From: Opisthorchis felineus
Lineage: Eukaryota > Platyhelminthes > Trematoda > Opisthorchiida > Opisthorchiidae
Direction: 5' to 3'
DNA: 64,000 nucleotides
Assembly (NCBI GenBank): GCA_004794785.1
Contig: SJOL01007337.1
Span: forward strand, 442,013 to 506,012
Shown here: in pieces, positions 36,625 to 49,959 of the stretch
Layout: each line of letters starts with the position of its first letter
Position numbering within the stretch: position 1 is the stretch's first letter
Notes under the pieces: model-generated
What the model was told of the DNA's origin: nothing
The model's database searches: none
What the model saw: only the letters and a program-made list of their open reading frames with translations
Position numbers and translations under genes: made by a program

Positions 36625-39600
36625 CGGAAAAGAACATGCATTGTTGACCGCTTCGTTCACCCTAATCCACTTAGATAATTTATAAAGCAGACAAGTTGTC
36701 GAATCGGATCCATTGGTGCATGATCAGATATACGTGTTTCAATTCAACCACTCAGTTGCTTGCTACACCATTTCTGTATAGGAATTCCGAATTGTCATCT
36801 ATGATTATGTTAAAACATTAGTCAGAGAAATAATCCAAATTTATCAGTGTCCCTCCCAACTCGGGGAAACAGCCATAGCCAATAAGATATCAGATGAAAA
36901 ATTTTGGGTTCCCGGAATGGTTCTTTCTTACTGATGCGAAAGCGTGCGATAGTGTTCGGCGCTGTGAACAATTCTGATTTCATGCGTGGTAACTAAGCTC
37001 CCTCTGTCGTCATGCAACTTGGTTAATTTTTGTTGAACGATATCATCGTTTTCATTAAAACCAAAGTTATTGCGGGGAAAAATATGGTGAATCAAAGTAA
37101 TGCGGTTACCAAACTTTCAATAATTACGTTGTATATAGGTCTGGAGTTTCTTTAAGTAACTTTGTAGTTGCATTTCATGGAGCCAGCTGAGACTTCACTA
37201 TACAGATTTAATCTGTTGACAGACTGGTAAATTTTCCATTTAATGAAGTAAAGTTTCGTGGGTTGGCCACTAGACGCAAGAAATACTCTGAACATATTTA
37301 GCAGTTATATCTAGAATCGTTCCCGATGATTACATGCTGTAAATTGCATAGTATGGAGGGCAAGAAAACTGTTTTGCTCATTCACTTAGTTAAGGTGCGT
37401 TTTTCGAAATCTTCCACACTGACTCTCCAAGATTCAAAGGGTTTGCTACAGAACATCCAGTTTTGGGAATAAGTAAAATTTTCGCGAAAAGGCCAGAAAT
37501 TTTTAATTCAAGAAGATTAATACTTTTCTCCGTGTTCATGCTGATGAGAGGATGGTCTATGAAAGCCAGACAAAGTTTTTTCAACGCTTAGCAGGAGAAA
37601 AAGAGTGCGAGATAAGTGACAATATGTAATGTGCTGACGGCGGACCTTTCTCCAGTCGCTTGCCCTGTTTTGGCGCCGTTAGTTAACAAGAGGAAACGGA
37701 GCCGGTAGATAACTAGTCAATCGTTGCGTCGTTTGGTTGGCATTTGACCGAAGTTTTCATAATTCATGACATATGATGTCAGTTTGAATGTTCCTTTCTA
37801 AGGCTCATTTACAAAACAAACCTAAATTGACATTATACTTGAGGACTCTGCAATTGTAGTTGTGTTTTGTGGTACATCCAAAGCAAACTGTATTGAATAG
37901 AAGTCCATTATATTACCTCAAGGGGCAGTCAGAACGTATTCATTGTACGACCTCAAATGTTAAAAAATGGAGGTAATTGTTCTCCGGTGAGTGGGATCAG
38001 ATTTGGCAAAATCTTGAACATTGCCCACTGAAAAAAATAATCGCTTTTTCGGATCATTGTGACTTTTGACTAATTGGTGTCAAACCTACTCTTATTCTTC
38101 TGGGTCTGTGTTACGAAGAAACTGTTGGATTGGTAGATGCCACGGTAGTCGAAAAACACTCATGTGACTGATATTAGCTAGATAGGACTACCTAGATAAT
38201 TGATCTACCGAATGACATTTGAGCACGTATCAGTGAGAATAACTGCAGAAATGCTTAAATTTCAGTCTATGAGGTAAGCGCATTAAGACGCTGAATTTCC
38301 GGTCTTTGCAACGGGACGCTCAGAATACTAATGGTCTGAAAAAGTTTGTATTCAACAATATCAGTAAGCCCAAAGTTTTTCAGTCAGATATGTTTTATTT
38401 GATCAGCTTCTTTGTGTGCCTTAAAGGTATGCTCCCCAATTTTATTTTGAACATAAGGTACTTATACAAAATAAAAAATTCAGCTTTATCACAATTAAGT
38501 GAACTCAATCTACGGCATGTCACTGAAACTTAGAGAAGTGCAGAGGAAAGGTTTCGTTGAAACCGAGTGCACTCAACAGAGTACAGTCAGCTTGATATAA
38601 ATTTCCTCCGGCAAAGGAAGTCACTCTGTTCTCGGAGGTAGGAAACATCGTATACCTGCTTTTGTTTCGTTGGAAATTATCATCGTTGCGCATCCAAAGA
38701 ATCGCTGTGGAGGTTTGAACGAGCGACCCCACGTTGCTCATTTGGACAATATATATCCATCGACACGCAACTGGCTTCACTAACCATTTGAAAAAGGATA
38801 TGTGAAAATCAAATTCTTCTTGAATTTTAAGTAATCTGCCATGAACCCAGATTAATCAAATGACTGTCATTTACCGATGACATGGATCAATAGGTAACTG
38901 CCGCTCTTTTTGAGCACATATGTGGGTCCCTACAACGCGGTTGTCTGGATTTGCCTTTCTTAGTTTTCCAGAGCCACCTAAGGTTTAGACAGGTCGCTTA
39001 GCAACTGAGAGACTTGCAAATCCAAAATTTAGACGAATTCATCAAAGTCGTCTTCTGGAGTCTCCTCAAACTGCTCCACAATCACATGTGAATTAATGCT
39101 GGAACGAGATTGCCCCCACTTTGCACAGTGCTGGGAGTTTTGCTGGTAACACGGGGCTACCAGCTCTTCTCAAGCACTAGACAGCAAACAAAACAGTGGC
39201 GCTGCATGAATCTCGGAGAAGTCTTCCTGCCGGTCCCGGCAGACGTCAAGTGAAGATGATCGTGCACGCCAACCGTGAAGCCTGGTGGACACGAAAAGCC
39301 ACGAAAACGAGAGAAGCCTAGAAAGCCAGGAATATCCAAAGGTTATCTACGTTGGTCCCTACAACCGGTGTCCGCAAAATACCATCAAGGATAAAATTGC
39401 CGCGACCATTTTAAATGAAGTGGACACATCAAACGCCGTTCCAAGCACTTTGAACAGCAACTCTCGTGGCCACCCGCTACCGCTCATTCGGTTCTTACAT
39501 TTTTAAGGATTTAAAAGTGAGCACTGGTTTTCACTTTCTTATAGATTCACAGTATATGGGTTAGGTGAATCAGGAACAAAACGTTTACCGTATTCCTTTG

Positions 39601-40735
39601 ATGTTTTATCACTGGTGCTGTGACCGCATCCTTTAGCGTTCGTCAAAACCGGCGCTTTCCATCATACTTGATGATATTCAGCTAGGGAGATATCTGGAAA
39701 ATGCAGGGTCAATTATCGTGATGCTTCCTTTTGTCAGCGTAGTGGTTGTGAGCAGCTGGCTTGTTTTTCATGTCTGGTTATATACTCTGTGTTACGGAAA
39801 GCACGTTCGGTTGCCTTACTCAAGAAGGAGCACTCTCAAAGAGACAAAACGTCAGAGGAAACCATTTTTATGTGACTCTGGGACCCTGGAAAAGCTAACG
39901 CACAGTTTGATTAGCAAACCGGTTCCGGAAATATTCACTGATGAACTGCATCTTGGAAGGGACAAAAAACATTTAGTCTCATTTTGTTTGGCCGACATTT
40001 CCTGGTGTTTTCCTTGTCAATGACGCTGTTGGCAGCAGTGATTACAATTGACAGTGGCTGCAATTTGTAAAGACTTTTGTTTGGAATAGCAAAAAGAACA
40101 GGTAGTTTGCATACTTACGTGGCTAAATTTTTTGTCCAATACGCATTCACATGGGCTGTGGGGCGATAAATCATGCATTACCGGCATTATCTGTACCTAA
40201 AGCTGCCGGGTTTCGGATAGGAGGCTCTATCTTTGAGTTTAAATGGTGTTCGCGTTTTGAGGCCCATATGATTTGCTCAGCCGAAAAAGTTTTATTTGAG
40301 ATTCATCTCAGTAGCCAACCGGTAACACATAACGAGAAAGGATGTGCATATTGCGCGAAAGTATAGAACAGCTGTTCCTTTTTGGTGCTTTTATCACTAT
40401 ATGATGGATATTGTTGGTAGCCGAGCTCTATCACCGCAGGAAATTTCCCTGTCACGTTACTCGAGTGTTGAACCCCACGGGTAACTTTCACGTCACTACA
40501 TAACAGGTGAAGCTTGTAAAAATTCCTAAGTAGCTAGTTCAGTGTGTTCTCTGATGATTTCCAAGCACATCAAGCAACATAAAAAACCGGATGTTTTGAT
40601 AAATGCAAATTTAGTCTAATTGAAATGCCGCCTGAGAGTTGACGTTTCATGGTAGGGCATGATGTAAATGTTGGTACTGGATCGAACCATCCGCTGATCG
40701 ATTAAAAACCTACTGCTGGTGTACCTTCAGACTGT
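36625..40735. other. Intergenic DNA, no gene recognised
   Basis: A 101-codon frame at 39718-40023 starts with a hydrophobic segment (SVVVVSSWLVFHVWLY) that mimics a signal anchor, but nothing supports it as a gene. No repeats noticed. Confidence 0.45.
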
Positions 40736-40860
40736 CTAATAACTAACCGACCAACTAGCTAACTAACTAACCAACTGACTGACTAACCGACTGAGTAACT
40801 AACTAACTAACCAATTAACTATATAACCACCTAACGGATAACCAACTAAATGACCAACTG
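40736..40860 (+). repeat. Degenerate tetranucleotide tract, (AACY)n-like
   Basis: About 125 bases of AACT and AACC words in 4-base register with GACT and GACC variants (for example ctaactaactaaccaactga from 40759). It is a decayed microsatellite. The motif is the complement of the longer tract at 55.2 kb. Confidence 0.85.
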
Positions 40861-40869
40861 CGTTTCTTT

Positions 40870-43800
40870 GTGAATTCCATAGGGGTACAGCGAAGACTTT
40901 GAGCGGCTAGGATTTTTGGGATTCCATTGCGTCTACACTCATGTGACTAGAGATATCCTCTTTAGGCTGAATGTGCGTAAGGATTTCCGAACAGTTTCTG
41001 CAGCTAAACTTAACGGACCTATTGAATAAATCATTGGTCTGTTGTCCAAGAGATAGACGAGGTCCTTTGGGAGAACTTTATAACCAATTAACTTTTAAAA
41101 TCGTGAACTTTAAGGCCAGTATAAGCGATGATGTCCTCGAGGTAGTTTGGATGAAGAGTGAAATTTTTTTGGACATTGTGCAAGAAGTCCAGTAGATAAT
41201 TGTAGGAAAACAACCCATCATAAATCGTAACTGATTTTTCGTTGATCTTGCCCGAACGCTATCATCAGAGTCCTATTCAAGTGCTCTCGTCACAGAGGGG
41301 AAAATACGCTGATCAATATTAAAGTGTTTTTACTGGGTAGTTTGCTTGCATTCACTAAACTTTCACTCACGACTTCCATGAAAACAAATATTAAGTACGG
41401 CATATCCACGTGAGTGGTGTAAGCTTACGAAACATAGCATTGTCTTGTGCATCAATTAAGTGAGTTCGCTGATGAATTTACACAAATTTAAGACGTTTTC
41501 ATTATTGTATGTGATTCGCTTTAACCATCATTTTTACCTGCCAGTTAAAAATGTGCTTATGAGAGACAGGAAACTGAGAAATCTTCGGCTGACACTAGAT
41601 TTCAATCCGATGAACATTCAGATAGTGGTGAGTTTGGAACAAGTAATACACGTTTTTGGGAGAACCCTAAGCTTTTGGTAGATTTTCTCTCCGAGTCATA
41701 GTCAGATATCTTCTATTTTGCCTCTCTTTTCTTTTGGGAACAGATCTTCGACGGAGGAATAAAATGATGGTGTCACCGTCAAACTTTTATTTATTCTGGT
41801 TGTTAGAATGTCACATCTTCCTTGGCCTCTGATCGGCACGATTTAATAAAAGAGCGATCGACAACGACCTAAAGATTCTCTTGGCAAGTAACGCATTCTA
41901 TTGGTCTTTCGGCAAAGACGCATTCTGCATGAAGATCAGTGCGAAGAAAAAATGAAAAAACGGATTGCAGATCTGCCCTCTCTTCAATGTTATATTTCCC
42001 CAACAATACCGAAAAAAGCGGAAGTAGAGCATGAACGGAATTATTAAGCTATGGCTGCAACCCATATTTGATTGAGAAAAGTACAAAAAGATCCCTTGCG
42101 CTGAGTATAAACCTGTTGCTTGTGGTTCAAAGCCAGTTAATTGGGTAACGGACTCAGCTGACTAGAATAATGGAATCTTATGCACCATATTTTTTTCTTG
42201 GGGGAGGTGTCAGGTTTAGGAAGATTCGTGCACCGTTCTTCTGTCTAGGATTTCTATCGTGTTCTCTTCGTTCATAGAAGAAAATTCTTAGGTATTCTCC
42301 TGGTGCTTCACACGCAATGGCATAGTTAAGTATGGGTGTAAGGTTTGTTTGCTGAAGCGCATTATTTTGGCTTCCGATTAACATGAAATAGATGTTTAAA
42401 TTTAACAAAATAATCAGGGAGACACTGGGACCTACTTAACAAAAACATCTGGAGTATTAACAATGCTCGCGGAATTTAGCAAACCATGTCTGTCGTGGCA
42501 TCTGCAGTTTCCGAAAACAAAAGGCTAAAAGCAGAAAGTCAAGAAAACATTTATTGATTATTCTTGACAGCGTTCAACAAATAAATTTCAATTTATTAGC
42601 CAAAGCCTATCTAAGCATGACTTTTTCGTTCATAACACTCACCGAGAAAAACAAATACGGCTTTAGTAACGCTGCACTAAAAACTAAAAAGCTGGCAAAA
42701 ACGGGGAAAAGGAAACAAGCGTTATATTTTCAAGAGAATTTTCAACGGGAATTTTGAGCCATGATATCCCTGAGTTAGGATAATGTTCACACAGCTCCAT
42801 TGATTGCGCTATAGAGAATCTGAGCCTTATCATAGTGGACTCTGTGGGAGTTGTCTTTGCGTGCGTTCAGCCTTATTTGCTAGACAATCATGAAGAAAGC
42901 CCCTGGCAACAATATAGGAAGGATAGCCATAGATACTGAAGCAATAACTATAACTCTCCCGAAGCCAAAGAAATTCAGGCACCCTGACCGAAGTAAACCA
43001 AAGAGACCAGTCACAGGGTTTGAATAATACTGATGGAGGCTCGGCATCATTTATTTTAATTTTATTTACTTCTGATAATTGCTATTATGGAAGGTATCTG
43101 AGGAATTCAGAATCGTCTGACTGCAGCCGTTTTTACAAGAAACGTCGTCATATGCCCACAGATTTGGTGATAGATATTTGAGAATAATGAACTACAGCGG
43201 TCACGACAGAAATCTGGTCACTGAAAACAAGCATGCTTTAGGAGGATGTAACTCATTGGCATTTAGATTAAAAGTGCCAGTTACTGCTTTTTGCAACGAA
43301 CTACATACCTCCGATTCACTTAATTTGTGAGCAAAGCAGGATTCAAATTTGGCCTTTAAATTTCTCTGGTCATCGGCATGAGTCCGCAAGTTAAAACTAA
43401 GTGGCTCAAATTGGCATTCCGCCCTTTTCGATCCTAGCCTATCCAAAATAGTGATGCCCTCCTTTGGATCCACAATTCGTGTTTTATGCAAAGATTTATT
43501 AGCATAATGAATTATACTTTTCAACTCCACTATTTACTGAGGTCTAAACGAGAAGTAAAGTAAGCACGTAGACCTTAAGAAAGTCAGAAATGTATAAACT
43601 ATTCTTTCCCTCGGGTGTTTAGTATATATTTAGGTTTGTGTTTTCTGATCTCCCTCCGTTAAGATGATCCACACGGATATAAGAAAATATCTTAGCTGGG
43701 TAAACACATTTTTCTCTTTTTCCGAGATGTCAATAAAATTAATACACAATATTGGTATTTAACCAGCTGTTTCCCATAGTTTAAGAAGAATTTTCCGCAT

Positions 43801-45570
43801 GACATAATCTACGTGGAAGCGCATAGTGGCATGCTAAAATGACAGCACGGGAGCATTTCCTTTTTTTGGCGGCAAGAAATTTGCGTGGTCAGAGCAGCTG
43901 ACGGATAGTTTGAGACTTCTTGTTTTGGGTCACAAAGGTCTAATGTTGTTAAACAATAGCTCTGGTTACGGAAATTATAGAATTTTTGTTCTGGTGTGAT
44001 TGATCAAAAACTGATGTCCGTTATTTTTTTCAGTATAACTCTAGGAAATAGCAATCAGTCAATATTATTTAATACTTTGAATCTTACATATAATTATAGC
44101 TATGCGTATAAATATGTATTTTTAGCTAAGTGTGTAGTTTTATAAAACATAATATATATTACATGGTTCACATGATATTTTGTTAATGATGGACTGTTAA
44201 CTTACGTAGACTTCAATGGGATAGGTGTGAGACAGGGCGATTATCTGACCCCAGCAACTGAAGTTAGCAGTTACTTGGCTGTGACATGGAAACAGAATTG
44301 AGCTGGAATACTTTGTATGTTAAGCACAAAGCACAACTATACTGATACACCGTCTCCAAATCTTCAGCAATTTGACCCTAAGGAAGGAGCATTTGTGGAC
44401 TCTGACTGACTAATAAATCAATGTTACATACTGAAATCCCACGGTGTTTCTCTGTCGCAAGTAACCATTTGGTTCCTTACACTGTTTCAGATCTACTCTG
44501 CAAATGTCCAAGCAAAAGAACAGACAGAACAGAGTATACTACGTAATATATCACATTACCAGAACTTCTGTGTCTATGGTGAATTATACTGGACGGCTTA
44601 AATGCCGCAGATAACTTACAGTTGATAGTACCTACCAAGTGTACCACGCGTTCCCGCATGTTCTTTTTCTCCGAGTGTTTCCCTTACATTTCTTGCGGAT
44701 ACTTGAATTTTCAGAATCGCAAAAATCATAAAACAATTAACAAAAACATGTGTAGCATTATTTTTCGGTTCAACAGATCTTGCACGTTCGTTTAAGGTAA
44801 AGTGCAGCTGCAATACTCTGTCGAGCAGGGCCAGGTTGTTGGGTTGTTATTCCAACCTTTATTCTGCAAGACGCTAGTGAATGTCAATAGAGGGTAATTT
44901 TTGCGTCTGGGTGGTTAATGGTCAATAAGTGCAGGAGGCTGGCGACTATTCCACTGCTCCTCCCTTATGTAGCGGTTATGGCGATTCCCATTATCCTAAA
45001 ATTGATCGGGTTACAAGGGCGCACGCGCCAAAAAGTACCTTACTAACAAGCCAACATGTTCATGTGGTGAAAATGTCTAGATGTTTTAGTTGGTAACCAG
45101 CCTTTTTTATTCCACTTGCATAATATTTATTATTGGGAATTTCCTTAAGTTCTAATGAGATGTGCAACGATGCATTTTAAAAAGCCTATTCGTTCGCCAA
45201 ATTTCCTTGCGGAGCAGTTGATTTATATGTGGCATATGAGTTGTTCCACATGGTGGTATATTGTATTAATAGACTTTAGTGGGCTGGTTAGGCTGAATGT
45301 TGTTTCAACTGTGTACTCAGTAGGAGAAAATCCTATAAAGCTGCAAAACTCTGACGAGTATTTCATCATTTTATACAGACTCCGCGGTTCCATCGTATCG
45401 CGGAAAATCTGGTCCAGATTATTTAGATTATACAGTTGCCTGTAGGGGTTTTCAAGTACCCTTAAATGAGACTTGTTTATATATATATATGCGTATATTT
45501 ATCGAATAAAATCGGTTCATTGACAAACAACTAGTAACAGTGTGTCAAAAACTAGTCACACAACAGTTAC
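40870..45570. other. Intergenic DNA, no gene recognised
   Basis: Longest frame is 109 codons (43530-43201, minus). A TA-rich tract with (TA)n lies at about 45478-45496. A weak tRNA B-box-like word (ggttcaaagcc) occurs near 42125. Confidence 0.5.
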
Positions 45571-45575
45571 GTATC

Positions 45576-46013
45576 TCAAACCTTAGATATATCACTGGAG
45601 CTAACTGGGCCACCTTTTGAGAACGGACTATTAAGAATGTTCAAAAGAATGGAATTCGCCTTCACTATATGATATTTAGGCAGCTTTTGCTTGGCCTTAT
45701 TGAACGGGGCATCGGAACAAGTTGTTTTCGAACGCCAAGGTCCGCACATTGAATTCAAATTACCACACCCTGACTCTCCACCAAATGGTTCTTTGCTACC
45801 CTTGATCATTTTTGGGGCTACTGCACAGCTGACTGTCAACGTCAAGATGCCGGCCAAAACAAAATTTCCAGGCCGTCGTTTAGGAAAAGCTCTAGTCTCG
45901 CGGCAGATACGGCATGCCAGGCAGGTGCAAGTCAACTCATAATCAGTGCGATAACATGACTGCATTTTCCACTGATGTCGGGTCATGGAAAAGCAGATGA
46001 AAGAAGTGTTCAA
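45576..46013 (-). CDS. Uncharacterised 145-codon open frame, possible exon
   Basis: The frame opens with TTG, and the first ATG is at 45986. It encodes a Cys-rich segment (CTCLACRIC), a basic run (PKRRPG), a short hydrophobic stretch (NFVLAGILTLTVSCAVA) that could be membrane-inserted, and a Gly/Cys segment (ESGCGNLNSMCGPW). GC in its centre (45721-45900) is about 47% by count, higher than the surroundings and similar to the HCN exon. On the other hand, a 145-codon frame is expected about once by chance in a window of this size and composition, and no family is recognised. The opposite strand also carries an 83-codon frame at 45691-45942. It may be an isolated exon, a repeat fragment or chance. 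Confidence 0.22.
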   Translation of the reverse strand: MNTSFICFSMTRHQWKMQSCYRTDYELTCTCLACRICRETRAFPKRRPGNFVLAGILTLTVSCAVAPKMIKGSKEPFGGESGCGNLNSMCGPWRSKTTCSDAPFNKAKQKLPKYHIVKANSILLNILNSPFSKGGPVSSSDISKV

Positions 46014-46019
46014 ATATTA

Positions 46020-48640
46020 TGTGATTATTTTGAATTGGCGTTTATAAATTAACCTATATTTCTTTTCGGCACAGTGCTGTGGCTGTCGTACCTAATCACC
46101 TAAGGATAGTATTCATTTGCATTAGTCTACCTTTACACTGCTACGTCGGTTTGCTCGTTTGATGCCATTGTGAACGCAAAATGGACTTTAGCTTTGGAGC
46201 CATGTGTATACACCACATGCGGTTTTATGAAAATGTACAAAATTAGCATTAGCAGTATGCTATTCCGCTATAGCGATGAAAGCTACAGTCCACATGCATA
46301 GTCAACTGGCGAACTTCTATCAATATTCCAGCGAGGTACTTATTACCACAACATAATTAACAAAAATATTTCACTAGTTGGTATTCGTTGATTTTGGTGG
46401 GTATGGGGCACATATCCAGTGTGGATATCAACCCAAAACTGTAGATGTTGTCCGCAATTGCTTGCTAGTAGGCCGCGAGGAAAAAAGACATACTATCGGA
46501 CGTTGACTTGTGAAATCCGTATATCGTACCGCAAAAGATGCAGTAAACCGTTCTCCTGCCATACTATATCTATGACCACCTTAGAGTTATTTTTGGAAGT
46601 CTCATAAGGCACGGCTGACTTTACTAAAAATTGCACATAAAGAAACAACTCAACATGGTCTTCCGATTCAAACTGTTTACTGAGACCATTTTAATCCGAC
46701 TAGATCATTTTAAATCCACAAACGGATAAAACAAGACTTTATCGTACTCTGATTATGCAACAAACAGGGCAGAATTTTCGCAAAGTTGTGGAGAAGTAAA
46801 ACGATAGACTTATGAACACATTTTATAACTTGCAGTTATTTGCGAGTGATATTACTGCATGCGAGACAAATCTGTGGGATATTGAAGCAAGTCCGCGTAC
46901 CCATAAGAAGATGGTAGGCATAAGTGATCACAGTCTCACCGACATAATTACGTGACACATACGAATGGTATATATTGCCAACTTGTTGGCTTGAATCGTC
47001 GTAACTGTGCAAACACATTTCGCATTTTAGAATCATCAGGTTTTCAATCAGAATTCTAAATACAACTGGCTACCTCGGCAGATTCGATTCAACTTCCAAC
47101 GAAACCTGGAGTAAAACTGAGAGAATTACATTCTTTCTATTGCTTTACTAATGATGACATCCATTGTAGTGGTGCGTGAACACGCATGCAAAACCGTGCT
47201 TCATTTTATTTTTTGTGGCTTGTACAAAAAAATGGTTTGACCTGTTGGTTTTTCTCAGTAGTTCGGAAACCGTTTACGACTTTCAAACCGCTTTCAAAGC
47301 AATTTTGGACACTGTGGTGCAGAAGATCCATCATCAGCATTCGCAATCATTTTGTAAGTCATCGTGTAGAGTGATTAGGACCGGCGTTTTTCTAAAAGAG
47401 ATGCTTCTCTATCACCGAAAAACATAATAATTATTTAGAACATTATATTGAATATAGCACAGTACTAAAACCTCATGTATATGTCACACATTAGGAGGTC
47501 AGAGGCTGCTACTAGGATTGTGACAGGAAGTTACCATTCCAGCTGTGACAGTGATAAGGTTTATATTTTCAGACCGGATGGCCAGCAGAAAGTTGATTTA
47601 AACTTTAGGACAAGGGCGTAAACAGTTAACAGAAGTATGACGGAGAAAGATTCAGTCAAGTTCACAGGGAATTACCTGGATTTACTGTCATATAATCTTA
47701 TTTACACAAGCTTGACCTCTGCTGACCACGGCCAAAATTCTATGTAATGAGAGGGTTCGTCCCAGTGTCTTGATTGCACGGGTGGTCCCTTTTTGTTGGC
47801 GCTATAACCGTAGCCAAGAAAAAGGTTATTAAGCACTGAGACAGGATCATTATTCGGCTTCTGTTCAGCGATTTATTTAGTCAACCAAGCAATGGCTATT
47901 TGTTCACTTGCTTTGTATGCTTCCTGTCAGTTATTTCCATGTAAATGCCCCTATATTCACAAGCGCCTGCTTAGCTACAGTTGGGGTAGGAAAGTTTTTC
48001 ACGAGAATTTTAGACTGGCGGTTGGGTGACGTTTTGTATCTGTAGGAACAGTAGGAGGTCGCTGCGCAACAGGCTCGTTTGAGCGCTGAATTTAAGGCTT
48101 TTCTGACAAAGCCCATTCTAAATGGACCATTGGTAGGCAGATTAAAGTAGACATTTGCTGTTGTTGTCTTCCTCTCTAATCTCCGAGTATAATGTTCTAA
48201 TGGTGAATAGATTTAGCAGGACAGTCACTGATGTTTGGGCTGTTAGTATGAATTAGATTTTCTCCACAAAATTCTGCAGACGTCTAGAAATTGCTTAACA
48301 TAACAAAAATGTTTTGCGTCTGTTAACCTCAGTGAGTTTCGAATACTTTCTGAACTTCGAAGGAATATATAATAGTCTGAGAATTCTGCATGGTATCACG
48401 GTGGAATACGCCAACCAACATCTGGCTGAATGTGCCCATTTTAATTAGATTACGTGAGCAAGACCACCCTCAGGTGTGTAAGCAAGGTCGTGCAAGCAGC
48501 GACCAAACGCACTTATTTTGTTGTACAATTCTGGACATTAATGCAAACGCAGAATATTCATCTGCTTTCGCTGAGATATTGTTCTGTAGTACTCATAACT
48601 GAAATTGCGGAGACGACTATATGAGTGGGGCTGAGAAAGG
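46020..48640. other. Intergenic DNA, no gene recognised
   Basis: Frames up to 83 codons without family resemblance. No repeats noticed. Confidence 0.5.
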
Positions 48641-48646
48641 GCTCAA

Positions 48647-48855
48647 TGAAACAAAAGCCCATTACAGAGCAAGTGTATTGCCTGGTGAACCGGGTAAATC
48701 TGGACAAACAAGGGCAAGTCGCATTCCAGCTTTACCAATTGGTAGGCACATACAATACTGGGGCCTTGCATTGATGTAAAATCAGCATTTTATATGAACA
48801 GCACAAGCCAGCGACTATGCTTGCTGTATTGTCCTGAGGCCTCAACTGTCGCAAA
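48647..48855 (+). pseudogene. Possible LINE reverse-transcriptase box A fragment (relic)
   Basis: One frame reads HYRASVLPGEPGKSGQ, resembling the QAGFRPGR block that precedes box A. After a frame change comes AHTILGPCIDVKSAFYMN at about 48744-48796, resembling HT..GPC..FLDVKAAFD of RTE-like elements. The Asp following AF is Tyr here. The relic is short, frame-broken and only motif-level, so it is less certain than the copy at 50 kb. Confidence 0.4.
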
Positions 48856-48859
48856 TCAA

Positions 48860-49955
48860 TCTGAGTAACACCATCCCTCCCCTGGTCCAGGTGGAGGAAG
48901 CTGCTGAAATTTCATTTTCCTCTTCCGAATCTCTACTGACCATAATTTTAGATTTGCACAATCAGCCAAGCTTATATGCCTAGACATCTTTTGGGAGAAG
49001 GATGCTCTTCAAGCAAAATTTTGAAGTAGAACCACTCAATTTCGATTGTCTTTTGTCATCAACTTTCAGGCTGACAAAGAGATGACGTGGTTGTAAACAA
49101 GATGCTGAGACAACTTTTGTTCGAAGTTCTTCCTGAAGTGTGATGTTGCCTTGCTTTGCAAAGGACATAAAGCACATAAGTACGCTCCCGCAGTTATCAG
49201 CGACAGGTTTATTATAAAAATCACTGCTATTTAAAGGCATTGAGTACAAGTGTAGGCATCTTATTTTGCATCAACGTCAGCCTTGTTTAAGTCCCTCTCC
49301 ATCACCGTCCTATTCATTCCAGCGAGTCTACGCAAAACATCAGAATCATCGAAGACACGCCCTGCTTTTATGAGGGCTCATCCATACCCATCCGGACTAC
49401 CCATCCATATTCTAGCAGTTATTTGGTATATTAAAAGATGCTCCCGCCCACAACAAAAAGAAAGAAATGCGTTTAGATCTGAGTATGCTGTTAGAGACCT
49501 CCATTGTGATGCATTCTAAAAACGATATAGCAGGAGGCTAGCTGTCCTGTCATACCGTTCAGGTAAAGTTGTTTACGCCTCTTTTGATAGTTACATGTCT
49601 ACCAAGAAGAAGCAGAATCATAGTGTTATTGGGCGCTTTTGTGAGCAGAGTCGTTATTTATTGCCGATCTACTCTTGGCACATTTACCTATGCTTGTCAC
49701 TGAAGAGCCAGCTAAAAACTTGTGTACTGTCAAACCGTAAAACGTGGCTGTTTGAAGGGGCCTTGGAGATGACGTTTGCTGCTCTCTCTGGAAATCTTTG
49801 AAAATTATTCCAGCCCATATATGCCTTCAGAGACGAACAGCTACACGCTAGCCAAACTTTAGTCTCTGATGCCATTTTGAATTGTGTTATGCCTACAGCT
49901 ACCTGCACTCGTGTGTCTTCAAGATTATCAACAGTCAACTACGAAGTTCCATGAT
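48860..49955. other. Intergenic DNA between two LINE relics
   Basis: No recognisable coding motif. It could contain eroded endonuclease or 3' sequence of the neighbouring LINEs, but I could not match any of it. Confidence 0.4.
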
Positions 49956-49959
49956 CTGT

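Noticed and set aside
39285..39506. Frame with VIYVGPYNRC...STLNSN, faintly like the Penelope thumb region
   Set aside because: The KDP and VVYKIP blocks that should follow are absent.
39718..40023. Frame beginning with a signal-anchor-like hydrophobic run
   Set aside because: Hydrophobic runs are common in T-rich DNA, and there is no conserved feature after it.
42890..43027. Peptide MKKAPGNNIGRIAIDTEAI, resembling the KAPGxD motif at the front of LINE reverse transcriptases
   Set aside because: Only four or five residues agree and no other block follows; too short to call.
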